From positions 54,397,636-54,461,635 of the forward strand of contig NC_081414.1 of assembly GCF_030272615.1 (NCBI RefSeq): DNA of 64,000 nucleotides. Direction: 5' to 3'. The translations under genes were made by a program, and so were the position numbers. The DNA comes from Cryptomeria japonica. Lineage: Eukaryota; Streptophyta; Pinopsida; Cupressales; Cupressaceae. The notes under the pieces are model-generated. The model ran no database searches, was not told where the DNA came from, and was given only the letters and a program-made list of their open reading frames with translations. Shown here piece by piece: positions 23,655 to 35,176 of this stretch. Position 1 is the first letter of the stretch, and each line of letters starts with the position of its first letter.

Positions 23655-23991
23655 TGTCAAAAAGGGGGAGTATAGTTTATACAAGAGGAGTATACCGAGA
23701 AGATTAGCATATTCGAGTATACAGATAATTTTGATAGGGGGAGCAGTGATCACCGAGCAGTGAACCGAGCAGTGAACCAAGCAGTGAATACATAATATTG
23801 ATCACATCACATGCATAATCAGAGTTATGTATAGTATATTGATAAGGGGAGTATATCTAACTATACTATTTTATTAACAATTGTATATACTATCAGTTTA
23901 GTCAAATTTTGTAAGTATATAGATTTTTTTGAGTTATGACTTTGAAAGAAGTTTTGTCAAACATTTCAAAACTAATCTCAAAAGGGGAAAT
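23655..23991 (+). other. Element A 3' internal end with several polypurine tracts
   Basis: Purine runs AAAAAGGGGGAG (about 23659), TAGGGGGAG (about 23735), AAGGGGAG (about 23844) and AAAAGGGGAAA (23980-23990) occur here. The last one adjoins the LTR and is the likely plus-strand primer. Between them ACCGAGCAGTGA repeats three times in tandem (about 23750-23790). Confidence 0.65.
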
Positions 23992-25145
23992 TGTTACTAT
24001 TTAATAAGTTGTCATTAGTTTTATGTCCAAAGTCATTCTATATACTCTAGTCGGTTATTACTATCGAAATATTCAGTCGGTAAGCACAGAGCAGTCGGTT
24101 ACAAAAGTTACAAGTCACAAAGTTTAGTATACACCGAGCTGTCTACCGAGTAATGTTCTATGACTACCAAGTAGCAAAGATGGTATACTGAGTTAATACA
24201 CACCGAGTAAAATGTGTTACCAGATTCATTAAACCTAGACACATATGGGAAACGTGTTACAAAGATCGAGAAACAAGAAACCGTTAACACATTGGAAATT
24301 GCACTTAAGATTTTGTATGATTTTGAGGACATCTATCCAATGAAATAATTTTGTATGGTTATTCATTTAATGAATCATGTTTGTAAGATTGAAGCATGAA
24401 CAAGATCACCGTTACAAGAGATCTATTTAGATAGCATGAATTGAGGATCAATATATGTGTGTGAAGCAAGACATATGTGAAAAGAAAAATCATGGGAAAG
24501 CACTGAGTGTTATGACTGTTATGATTGATAGAGATACAGTCAAGGAACAGAGTAAACAGAAAGGTTTACTGAGTTAATTTATGGGCTACCGAGGTATGCT
24601 ATAAGCATGGTAATTTCATTTTGAGCACATAGAATCTGCTATAACATTTCAGATGTGAAGTTGTAGATATTTTGTAAGATTTTGATTGTAATATTTTGAG
24701 TTGTACGAGAAACCTTTAATAGGGTAAAAGACTCTAACAAAGTCTATAAATTGTAAAGCCTTTAACCAGGTGCAACATTTAGAATAAGTGTTGTAAAATC
24801 CTCTAGCAATGTAGATCTAAAGATCTTGATACTCCTAACAGGGTAAGCTATCAGAAATAGCTAAACATGTAGCTCTAACCGAGCAACCTTTATTATTGCA
24901 GTAGTGAAGTTGTGGGTGTCATCCAACCGCAGTTTTTCTCTCTAACCAAGAGTTTCTACATAACCAAAATATATGTGTTATGGAGTGAATCATGTATGAT
25001 TGTTATTTATTTGTTTTAGCATTCTATTATGTTACAACAGTTTTCAGTTTATGCTTAACAGTAAAGTTATTGTTGATGAAAAGATTTGAAGTATTGATTC
25101 ACCCCTCCCCTCTAAGTACATTAGCTTTCCATATTGGGCCTAATA
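23992..25145 (+). repeat. 3' LTR of element A
   Basis: 1154 bp, TGTTAC...CCTAATA, so the terminal CA has mutated to TA. The TATA-like CTATTTATAC of the 5' copy reads CTATTTAGAT here. It is followed by GATGC, the right target duplication. Confidence 0.85.
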
Positions 25146-25414
25146 GATGCTACAATGTTGTCTTATGTATTCTAATAGCCACAGGTTTAGAGTTTTGTTT
25201 TTGACAGGCAATGGATAAACAGTGTTAGGAGGAGAAAATATTGAAGGCCAAGTGCAGATTGTGATAATACTAGATCAATGAATCCTGTTATTTATTGAGT
25301 ATTTCTTATTTTCCATGTTGTGTGATGTACCATAAGCAAACTAGAAATCTAAATTCAATAAGATGCTTTGTTCAATGATGATAATTTTTATTTTCTTGCT
25401 TGTGAAGAAAGACC
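25146..25414. other. Spacer between element A and the transposase gene
   Basis: About 270 bp without a recognisable frame. It would hold the promoter and 5' leader of the transposase gene if the CACTA relic begins here. I searched it for CACTA/CACTG ends and saw none. Confidence 0.35.
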
Positions 25415-28400
25415 ATGTCAAACAATATCAATGAACAACAAAATAAGAAGACAATTGCTAGATTGTGGTCTAACTTGGAAAGAAAAGGTGATGGAAAATG
25501 TAATTGTTTGTGCAAAATTTGTAAGGGGTTAAAAACTAGAAGACTTCTAATCAAAACAAAAAAGAAATATTGTAGGCTACATGGTCACATTGAAGGTGGA
25601 TGTGATTATTATCCATTGGTGAGTTTTTCATTATATTGTTTTGACAATTTATATACATAATAAATCATGTGATGATGAGATCATGATCATGGTTTATTTA
25701 TGTTTATCAATTTTATATAGGTCGAGCACCCCACAAAAATGGTATGGATCAACGCAACCCTGAGAATATGGTTTTCGAAGTGGATGAACATGGAGGTGTG
25801 AATATCGAAGCTGAAGATAATGATCCCATGGAAGATGATGATCATGAGCCAGAAAACACAATTGAAGATGATGGTACAAATACATTGATCCATGGCTCAT
25901 TTAGTACTCACGTAGCTGATCATGATGATGAAGATGACCTTGATGTTGTTCATGATGTCCCTCTACTTGAGAAGGCATCTGAGGCCCTTTACGAAGACTC
26001 ATAGGCAACTCTTCTCTCCACTGTATTGTTGTTGGTGAACTTGAAGGTTATGAATGGTTTATCCAACATAACAATGTCATGTATGTTAAGGTATGACATA
26101 TATGTCATAATAAACTGTGAATCATGTTGTACCATTAATATTCTTTATTATAACAAATTATATTTTTTTGCTATAGATTGATAGGTGAGTTTTTGTTACC
26201 ACCATCAAATATTCTACCTCGCTCATACTAAGAATTATCTGCTATTATGAAAGATATAGGAATGGAGTATCAAGAAATAGATGCTTGTCCCAATGATCAT
26301 ATTATATATCACAAACAACATGAATTTTGAACTGAATGCCCTGAATGTCATATTAGTAGATATCGAACATATCAAATAACAAAAAGGGTTCCTCGCAAGG
26401 TTCTTTTCTATATTCCCATTATTCCACGTATGCAATGATTATTCAAGTGCACTAGCTTGGCACAATTTATGGATTACCATGCATGCAATAGAAGTTGAGA
26501 TGAAATTATTTGAATGCCTATGGATGGTTCAGTATTTATGGACATAGAGGAAAAGTGGCCACACTTTAAAGAAGAACCTCGTAATCTCAAGCTTTCATTA
26601 GTAGCGGACAGTGTCAATCCATTTGGAGAGATGAGATTTGTTTACTCAGTGTGGCTTTTATTTGTTATCAACAATAACATTCCTCCATGGATGTCAATAA
26701 AGGGGGAGCACATAATGTTGGCAATGATTGTTCCAGATATTTTATCATTTAAATATAGTTGTCTAAATTTAATTATAAATATTGTAGTAAAATGGTCATA
26801 ATAATTATGTAATGTTTTTGTTCATTCGATTCAGTAAGTACCAAGTTAAAGATATGAATGTATATATCGAGCCTCTTATCGATGAGTTGCTGGAGTTATG
26901 GAATGGTGTCACTATGTATGACGTCTCTAGACCAATAGGACAAAGACAATTTCAATTCCATGCGATGTTTCTATGGACAATACACGATGCCCCTAGGCTA
27001 ACACATTTTTGTGCTATGTTATAGTGTTTAAGTTGTGCATGAACATTATAATTCAAAAAATTATTATATTTAATCCAATTATACATTATCTTGTAGGTCT
27101 TCAAACAAAGGGAAAATTTGCATGTCTTGTTTGTGGTCCAAAGATGAAATCTCGTCATTCAAAAAGTTTAGGAAAGCAGGTGTTTGATGAGTATAGGCAC
27201 TTTCTCCACAATAATCATAAGTATCGAAATACTGAAAAACATCTTTTCAATGGGAAGGAAGAGAATACATCAAATCCATGAAGAATGACACCTCACCTAT
27301 GGAAGTTGGAATATAATAGAATTAATCATCAAGGTAATACCATTCCATCTTTTGGTTTGTCATAAAACATCTTTTCTATTTTGTTTTGTTTACTGATGAT
27401 GTGATTGATGATCATGAAGGTCGTGAAGGCATAAATGACCACCTTCCTAAGGGACTAAAAAGATATCCCCGACAATTTAGTAGGTTGCCCTACTACGAGC
27501 AGTTACAAATTGTTCATTTGTTTGATAGTATGCATATTGGAAAGAATATAACAGAGATAGTATGGAAAATATTGGATGGAAGGTGTGAAAAAGAAAAAAT
27601 TCTCAAAATATGTAGTGACAATCAAGATTCCAATCATGCAATGATAAATGTCATTCAATCAAATAGCTATGGAGACCAGATTAATATAAGTGAGCTTCCT
27701 TGGTTATTAACAGACCAACAAAGCAATTCTATAAAATAAGTCATATGAAAAATTCAATTTCCCACAGGATTTGCTGCGAACATAAACAATCTCATATCAA
27801 AGAAAAGTGAATTTGGGCCAGGGATGAAAATGCATGATTGGCATACCTTCATTAAGGTAATTCATGTTCTTGTGTTTTTAGTATGTATTTAAGTACTACG
27901 TGTACATGTACTTTTCATTATGTTACAAAAAAATGAAAAGATAATTTTATAATTGCTGCAGTACGTTCTACCTCTATCTCTCCTAGACGACTTCTTCAAT
28001 AATGTCAAGCAAGTCATATATGATCTTGGAAAATACATGAGGTAGGTAGTGATATTTATTTAGTTCATTGTATAGATATTATATTTGCAATTTGTTTTAC
28101 TTGTTATGTAATATATTTTTTGCATCTTGAATACCTTGTAGGTGGTTGTCATGTAAAGAAATCCATAAAGACGATATAAAATATTGGAAGAGAAAAATTC
28201 CTCATTTAATGTGTGAAATTAAAAAGTGTCTACCTCCAGCTTTTTTCAATGCACAAGAACACTACCTCATACACCAAGTTGAGGAGATTGAATTGTGTGG
28301 AACTGTACACACTAGGTCAATGTGGATGGTTGAAAGGCACTTGAAATTTTTGAAGGCTTTGGTTTGACAAAGAGCACATCCTGAGGGTTCTATGGTGGAG

Positions 28401-29489
28401 GGATATATGGTATACCAGACTATGGTGTACATTTCTGAATATCTTCCTAATTTTGTAGCAAAGATCCATGTGGATCACATTTGGGATCCCAACACCATTA
28501 ACAAATTTGAAGGGGAGTACTTGATGGGGAAAGGTAGATTGACGAAAGTGAGAGGTAATTATAAGATGTTATTGTAGTTAATTAATTCTTAATCTTCAAA
28601 ATAAATTGATTGTAAGACATCTATTTATTTTTTGTACAGTTGGTCGAGAGTGGGATGCACTGCATTTGTATATTGCAAGCAATCTTTATTGGATGACGGT
28701 ATGGATTGAACGTTGTCAACATTCTGGATGCATGTTAACATGGGAAGGTGTGGCTTCATTGGTTAAAGAAGCACATCATAATGCAGATTCCAATGTGATG
28801 CAAAGGGAAATTGATTTAGCATATGGTTTAAGAGATAAACAGGTACGTATAAATTTATTAATCACCCATATGTTTATCAACTCACAATGCAATAAATTTT
28901 ACTTGTTTGACATATCATAGGTCAAACACCACAACACTATGTGCTGCAATGGTCATAAATTTCACATAAAAAAGTTGGATGACATGAAGAAAACTTGTGA
29001 TTCTAGCATCACTGTAGTCTCTAAGGTGACAAATAATTCATCGAGAAATGCCATTCATCCTCAACAGTCTCAAAATCGATACTATGGCATTTTGGATGAT
29101 ATACTTGAGTGTGACTTTAATTTCTTCAAATTAGTTTTGTTTGTCATCAAATGGTATAGGCTACGATTGAATAAAAATGATCTTGATAGAACTGTTATTG
29201 AACATGATATTGGTTTTATAATGCTAAATACAAGGTCATTTGAACCAGTTGGGGATCAGCCCTATGTTCTTCCAAGCCAATGTGAGCAAGTATTTTACTC
29301 AGAGGTTCTACATAAACCAGGTTGGTCATTTGTTGTTAGACATGATCCAAGAGGAAGGCCGATAAAGTATAATGATGGAAGAAGGAGATACTGAAGAAGA
29401 AGATACCAAAGAAGTAGAAGATGAAGTAGATGATGATCATGATCGACAATTTCTCAATGATGATGAAGAAGAAGAAGAAGAAGATGGTG

Positions 29490-29521
<32 letters not shown>

Positions 29522-29665
29522 GATGATGATGATGGTGATGGTGATGGTGATGGTGATGGTGATTGTGATGGTGATGGTGATGGTGATGGTGGTGATGGTG
29601 ATGGTGATGGTGATGATGGTGATGATGATGGCAAAGACATTGATGATGATGATGATGACGACGAC

Positions 29666-29732
<67 letters not shown>

Positions 29733-29757
29733 TTGGCGATGATGATGGCGAAGACAT

Positions 29758-29842
<85 letters not shown>

Positions 29843-29872
29843 GAACTTGATGTTCATGATGATGAAGAATGA
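25415..29872 (+). pseudogene. CACTA TNP2-like transposase gene, multi-exon, decayed
   Basis: Exons read in order as parts of the plant TNP2/Transposase_21 protein. Exon 1 (25415-25618) has a cysteine/histidine cluster (CNCLCKICKG, CRLHGH) like the transposase-associated N-terminal domain. Exon 2 (25721-26090) is acidic, then has LYEDS and a leucine-rich LLSTVLLLVNLKVMNGLS block. The next exon (26177 to about 26742) has ACPNDHIIYH, TECPECHISRY, DPxN-type NLKLSLVADSVNPFGEM. Then YIEPLIDELLELWNGV (26824-27020), GKFACLVCGPKMKSRH (27094-27330), LFDSMHIGKNITEIVW (27386-27737), MKMHDWHTFIK (27769-27855), 27962-28040, a DUF4218 block (28142-28554; CLPPAFFNAQEHYLIHQVEE), 28640-28841 and a DUF4216 block (28921-29370; QNRYYGILDDILECDF). 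GT donors and AG acceptors are visible at most junctions, e.g. 25619, 26091, 27856 and 28842. At least eight in-frame stops are present. The C-terminus runs into a GAT repeat. Confidence 0.85.
29437..29850 (+). repeat. GAT/GGTGAT microsatellite in the transposase 3' end
   Basis: About 400 bp of nearly pure GAT trinucleotides mixed with GGTGAT hexamers, in two long blocks separated by GGCAAAGACATT and GGCGAAGACATT. In the plus-strand frame 29372-29872 it encodes a run of Asp with some Gly after a natural acidic stretch (EEEEEEDGDDDD). The other frames give poly-Met and, on the minus strand, poly-Ile or poly-Ser. The repeated KDIDDD / EDIDDD spacer shows a segment duplication as well as slippage. 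Confidence 0.9.
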
Positions 29873-29894
29873 AATGTATGAGGTATGCAATTAG

Positions 29895-30440
29895 TATATT
29901 ATCTATTAATATTGACTTATTGATAGAATTTTTTTACATAATTAATTCATTATGTTTTGAATTCTAATGCCATTACATAATTAATTCATTATGTACCTTT
30001 TAATATGGAGATGGAGATAGGGAGAGTCACTATTTATGTGAAAATTTTTAAACTATGTTTATTTATGGAAATTGGATTGTTTATTAGCTATACGATGGAT
30101 GTTGATTTAAAATACATATGTGATGGATCACATGTTTATGATGATGCATGTGACATTTTTTGAACTTTGTGTTTATTTATAGAATGTGGATTGTTTATTA
30201 CCTATGTGATGGATGGTGATTTATGATACATATGTGATGGATTATATGTTTATGATGACACATGATATGTGATGCTAATTGTGATGCTCAATTACATATA
30301 TGATGACACATCATGTGATGCTTCTGATGCTTATGATACATATGTATTTATTGGTTATCAACTTAAAAATGTAGTAATGCTTATGATGCTCAATTGATGG
30401 TGTTGCTTTTAGGTATAGTCCCTATGTGATGTTGTCACCC
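29895..30440. repeat. AT-rich repeats between the two CACTA genes, 114 bp period
   Basis: TGTTTATTTATGGAAATTGG... (about 30056) recurs as TGTTTATTTATAGAATGTGG (about 30170), giving two roughly 114 bp units with ATACATATGTGATGGAT and ATGTTTATGATGA in each. More TGTGATGC/TTATGATACATATG words follow to 30400. A separate 20 bp direct repeat (ACATAATTAATTCATTATG) occurs at about 29936 and 29973. No coding seen. Confidence 0.6.
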
Positions 30441-33400
30441 TTGGTGGGAACAGGTCATTGACTATAGACATTGTCAACCATTTAGTTGAGGATCCTGCAT
30501 AGTCTATATTGTATAGGACCCTGAACCCCTTTGATGAGGATCCTACACAGTATCATGGATAGACAGGTATAACTAGTCAATACACCCTATAGAACAGTTT
30601 ATTTTTTTAAAATTACTGGGAAAACAAACTTCCTCAGTTTTTCAAACCTCGACATTAGCAGCAAATCTAATACAGTTATCAACACTTGAAGCCTTGTTTG
30701 GACTTATTCCAATTTTCATCCCAAAATCAACTTTAGGGCTGACTTCTTCATCAACATTACCCTCATTTGCAAAATTTCTCTCTCATTACCATTTAAGTTT
30801 CTCATTTCATGGAGTGCAAGTACCCTCAAATAGGTATTTGTCAGATCTGTCTTCGTCGAGTGAGGAAAATGCAGTAATAGAAAATGAAAGTGACACATGT
30901 AGTAGGTCTACAATAGGGAGATCAACAAGGTCAAAAGATTAGAAGAAAATTCAATAAATGCATGAATTGTTTCCTTGCTCAAGGGGGGTCGTGTTCTTAT
31001 GATGATGAGACCAAAGGTGACATTGAGGTGCCATTGAGGTATAGACATCTACAAAAACAATGGGTGCCCAAGGAACTTCCTCCAATAAACACCAATTTTT
31101 GTGTTAACGATAGGATATATGGCATAGCACCTTCGTCGTTACATGGTTTAGGCTTATTTTCCATGGACGGTATAAAGGTCTATTACAATAGAGTTGTAGA
31201 ATTGATGGAGTTTGTTGGACCTTGTTACAATTACAAACATTGGATGCAGATTGTTAAATATAAAAAAGTATGCGTAGGTATGCACTGTCAGCAAATTATA
31301 TACAATAGAAAGATAATGATCAAAGTAAACGAGTGACTGTATACATTGATGGTCGGCCAAAAGCAACAGGGAATATTGCAGGTTTTATAAATAGTATGCG
31401 ACTTGGGTCAACTAATAAACAACCCAATTGCATATTTCAATCATGCGAGGGAAATCCTGTAATTGTATGTGCAATAAAATCAATAAGTGTAGGCAAAGAG
31501 ATTCTAATCGATTACAGTTTGAATCATATAGATACAAACAAAGTTAATATCATGGGGGTGGTACGTACTATATACCATTTAAATTAACCAACCTCCAATT
31601 AATGAATCCAATATACCATTTTATTATGAAGTTTTTTTGCTAAGTCTATTGGTTTAATTTTGCTAACATTTTTTATATTTTTCTTTGTCACAGGCCGACA
31701 TGGATCCATCACATATCATAGATAGAGATGTAGCTTGTGACACTTCTATCGAGTAGGTGAACCTCATTGTAATTGTACAAATTAGATAGAAGCAAACTAT
31801 TACATTATTATGTTCTTTTTTTTAGTGATTTATAATAATTTTGTAATTGTTAATGATATTCTTGACATAGACAGATGTTCAGGGAAAGGGAAAGGGAGTT
31901 GTAGTACCCGAGCACCTTTCCAGGGATGTGGAATCATTAGGGTTAAGCGATGATGACCCTAAAGATCCCACAGACCTTATGAAATTATTTAAAATGCCTC
32001 TTATAAAAATTAGAAATGAGATTGTTGCTTTGGCAGTCGTGCATCCTATCACTGATGAGATACGAGAGAGGGTGGAATTATTGCTCTAGACAGCAGAAAA
32101 CTTTCAAGTAAGCAGTAATGAAAGCTTTAATTATAACAAAAGTTCAATAATGGTTTATATTTTATTCTCTTTTATGTCATTAACTAAAATATGTACGTAT
32201 TGTTTTTACAGCAATTTACCCGCCATCATAAAAGTCGTTCCCACGATCAGGGTGTTGCAGGATCTTCAGGTGATGACGATTTTCTTGTATTATCACTTGC
32301 TTGGATTATCACTCTGAGTACCCAAAACACATCATACTTGATACTATCAATTTTCAAAATAAAGGTTCATCATTATTTACAATTATTGCACTTTTCATAT
32401 ATTTAATGTTTGATACATTTAATGTATTATTCTTTAGGTGTTATCAATGCAACTGTGCAAATGTTGTCGCTGCCTCATCAGAGGTTACCCTCACCTGTAT
32501 TGCCGACTACAATGTCGAAAACATGTAGCATGTAGACATCCTCTAGTTCACGTCATATTGGCCTGCCCATTGTTGGCAGATCCCTCTTTTGCTCTATCTT
32601 ATGTCATGTGTTTATTTCACTTCAAGTGTTCTTTCTTGAATTCTAATGCAATTTCATAGTGGATTCATTTTTTGTAGGAGGAGATGCACATGAGGATGTG
32701 CTAGAGGTGACTACTGCTAGTAACATACAATCGTTTCTTGGATCTTCTCATATTGCTAGTACAGGAACTTTGCAGGCCATATTGGTGGTGAGCGACGAAG
32801 AAATGATTCCCTTAAAGATACAAAGGGTTCCAGGTACTTTAAAATTATTATTATATATACTCTAATTGTAATTTACTTTATGATCGCTCATTTTGGACTA
32901 ATGATCCCATGAATTTTTTGCAGGCAATGATATTTTCTATAAACATCTTAGTGACATTGCATTGCAGATATTTGGTCCCACCATACGTAAAAGGTGGTAC
33001 ATCATATGTGAACTAATCCTAATCCACTTTTGATTTCATATCATTGCTAGAATAGTTTTCCTTTGATCCATTTCTTGAAGTGTAATAAATGTAGCTTCAG
33101 TTCATTTCTGAATCTAATAGGTTTGTTTTTGCTTTAAAAGGTGGAATGACCAAGAAAAAAATTTGAAAGATGAATTGACAAACCAAATGGTTGAGTGGTT
33201 TGGAAATGACACCTTTGACAAAACCAAGCTCCTTGAAAAAGTTGGCACATATCTAAGGTATGTGAGGGACCAATAAAAGACCCATTTGGAGAGGAAACTA
33301 AAGTATGAGCATCCCCCCATGATTCTAGAGAGGGAGTGGAAGGACCTAATTTTGGATGCCAAGGAGAAAATTGAAAGGAAAAAAGGAAATACACCACTAG

Positions 33401-34630
33401 ACGCTAGAAGAAGGTATGAGATACTATTAAGAATGTAATTATGTACTAATTAATTACTCTTTATATTTATATAACCTAACATATTTCAAACTTTTTATAG
33501 ACTGAGTGACACATCAAAGGGAACCAAGGCAAGGCAAGAAAAGCACAGGCAACACAAACTTGGCTCTGGTGGTCACATGAAACTTGCTACATGAATTGTA
33601 AGTATCTCATGTAAAGAAAATATTGCATCAAAATATTAATGAATTGCAAATGTTTTTTTTTAATCAAACAATGCAAGAAAAATTCACGGTACCAAGAAAA
33701 AATGCAGGTCTCTGAAATTAATAGAGCACCCACAGAAGATGACAAGAGAATTGCCTACCAGCAAAGCTATTCAGTTGTGGCTGATCGGCTATGAGAATTG
33801 AGTGGGCATACACAAAATTTGAGTGCATCCGTCACACAGGTAAATATGCTAAATGGAAGTTGTTTCAAATTGAATACTTTACCAATAATCTAATTGATGT
33901 TGAGTTCCAATATAAAGTGATTATATTTGTTTTAAATAAGAAAGCAATGATAACAATGTGCATGTCATTGGAATGTAGCCTGCTAATTGTGAAACACCAC
34001 CTGCACATGAAGGTCCGGATGTGCATCCCAGTAGTGGAGGTATTCATTTGCTAGTCAAATTTATTTATTTAGCTATTAATATAATTAAACATCTTAATTT
34101 GTAATTAGAGTAGTAATTAATGTAACCTTTTTTGTTAATATTTTAGAGCATGTAGTCGGTGGTGGGAAAGTGGAGCATGATCTGGGTACACAACATCAAG
34201 AACATGATGTTCCCCACTTAGGTAAAGAGGGCCACTGTTATTGCTTTAAACAAATATAATTGCAATTGGTGTTCAACATTAATGTAACCTTCAGTATTTC
34301 AACACCAAATGATCTAGAAGGTGTTCAACATGTTGAGGTTGAGGCTACAAAAAATGATGTGGCCCCATCAGGTAAAGAGCACAACATTTATGTTCTCTAA
34401 ATTAATGAAATACTTGTAACAATAATAATTTATTTTTTTGAATTTAACCCATTTCTTTGTTATTGCAGAGGACCCTCCTTCGCTTCAGTGTCCTCGTCCT
34501 TAGTATAGGACTAGGCATACATAAAGATCATGAGTAGTTGGTGGAACATCTGCAGAGGGGGGAAATGATGAAGAAACCGATGTTCCACTTAGCCTTTTCA
34601 TAGCTTCAAAGAAAGAAATGATTGTAATCT
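30441..34630 (+). pseudogene. SET-domain plus TNP1-like gene of the CACTA relic
   Basis: Several small exons on the plus strand. The first readable one (30441-30566) gives GGNRSLTIDIVNHLVEDP and YRTLNPFDEDPTQYHG and ends in a GT donor. Next (30662 to about 30940) is a serine-rich stretch. The 30962-31560 exon holds a SET module: RIYGIAPSSLHGLGLFSMDG (the G-x-G motif, HGLGLF at 31142), VYIDGRPKATGNIAGFINS (31381), PNC (31423) and GKEILIDYS (31510), the N-x-x-x-FIN...PNC and E-x-L-x-x-DY signatures of lysine methyltransferases. A one-base shift lies near 31310. A GTACGT donor follows at 31561. Later exons (31694, 31875, 32660-32834, 33141-33412, 33501-33598, 33690-33840 and on to 34630) encode acidic text and a helical, basic segment (EREWKDLILDAKEKIERKKG; HRQHKLGSGGHMKLAT) resembling Ptta/En/Spm TNP1-type proteins. 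Several stops make it a pseudogene. Exon edges are approximate. Confidence 0.65.
30962..31560 (+). pseudogene. SET-domain exon
   Basis: This is the best preserved part of the second CACTA gene. SET proteins transfer methyl groups from S-adenosylmethionine to lysines, usually on histones. Visible signature residues are the GLGLF loop (31142-31159), the GNIAGFINS strand with the cofactor-contacting Asn, the PNC turn and the C-terminal IDYS tyrosine. The canonical His after FIN (as in NH) is replaced by Ser here. No pre-SET zinc cluster and no clear post-SET cysteines are seen nearby, unlike SUVH or Trithorax proteins. A plant-specific relative of unknown target is possible. The single frameshift near 31310 disables this copy. 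Confidence 0.7.
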
Positions 34631-34654
34631 AACTTATTTTGATAATGACTGATT

Positions 34655-34870
34655 TTTATGTGTTAGTGAATGTAAGTATGTGCTAATTAATGGTTATGGA
34701 TGATGTGTTAATTAATATTGATGAATGTTGCATGTTAATTAATGTTAATCAATGTTATGTGTTAATGAATGTTATGTGATATTAATGAATGAATGCTATA
34801 TTTTATTAATGGTAGAAAGAATGAATGAATGAATGTTATAAGATGTTAATGGGGAATTTAGAGTGATGTT
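34655..34870. repeat. AATGTTATG/TTAATGAATG repeat block
   Basis: Short words TTAATTAATGTTA, AATGAATGTTATGTG and GAATGAATGAATG recur head to tail for about 200 bp after the last exon of the SET gene. Its place suits a subterminal repeat block of a CACTA element, where the transposase DNA-binding protein acts. Function is inferred from position only. Confidence 0.45.
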
Positions 34871-35176
34871 AGGGGGGGAGGGGCCAAATGAGATTCCACC
34901 TTCATGTGGCTGGCCCTGTTAAGTAGATAATATTAAACTATTCTCAAAACCAAGCGAAGCTCAACAAGATAACACACTTTTCAATATTTCATTATGTTGC
35001 ACAGTTAATCTTATTGAATAATGTATATTGAATCTTAATTGCAGGGTCCAATAGAGCCAACACGAACAACAATACCACAAGTTGCTAGGTATAATGAACT
35101 CTCATATTGTCTTGTCTGTACACGAACAATATGAGTTGCTTCTAGTGTTGATATCCAAGGCAGGACTGCAAAAGTT
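34871..35176. other. Possible right edge of the CACTA relic
   Basis: A purine run (AGGGGGGGAGGGGCC near 34870) and one possible extra exon after TTGCAG (about 35044, GPIEPTRTTIPQVARYNE) lie here. TAGTG occurs at about 35143, the complement of a CACTA end, but no matching left end was found, so it is not called. Confidence 0.25.

Larger units (their letters stand above)
17175..25145 (+). mobile_element. Element A: pol-less LTR retrotransposon with copia-type ends
   Basis: LTRs at 17175-18342 and 23992-25145 bound a 5.6 kb interior that opens with a canonical TGGTATCAGAGC primer site and closes with AAAAGGGGAAA before the 3' LTR. The target duplication is GATGT/GATGC. The interior encodes a coiled-coil gag with five zinc knuckles and a second very long frame of unknown type. 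No protease, integrase, reverse transcriptase or RNase H motif appears in any frame, although room for pol is filled. The element is therefore non-autonomous by gene content. Stops and frameshifts in both frames show this copy is also decayed. Confidence 0.85.
25380..34900 (+). mobile_element. CACTA (En/Spm-type) DNA transposon relic with a SET-domain gene
   Basis: Two consecutive plus-strand, multi-exon coding regions are present: a TNP2-like transposase (25415-29872) and a second gene (30441-34630) combining a SET module with a TNP1-like C-terminus. Autonomous plant CACTA elements typically carry a TNP2-like and a TNP1-like gene in the same orientation, so the arrangement fits one element. 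Short AT-rich repeats at 30051-30400 and 34655-34860 resemble internal and subterminal repeat blocks. I did not find clear CACTA terminal inverted repeats or a 3 bp duplication, so the ends are approximate and the single-element view is inference. Element A sits directly against the left side and may have inserted near or in it. Confidence 0.6.

Noticed and set aside
29336-29890. Minus-strand poly-isoleucine and poly-serine ORFs and the plus-strand poly-methionine ORF
   Set aside because: They are other frames of the GAT microsatellite; only the aspartate frame continues from acidic coding sequence.
34871-35176. CACTA terminal inverted repeat at the TAGTG near 35143
   Set aside because: A five-base word alone is not evidence; no matching CACTA end or 3 bp duplication was found on the left side.
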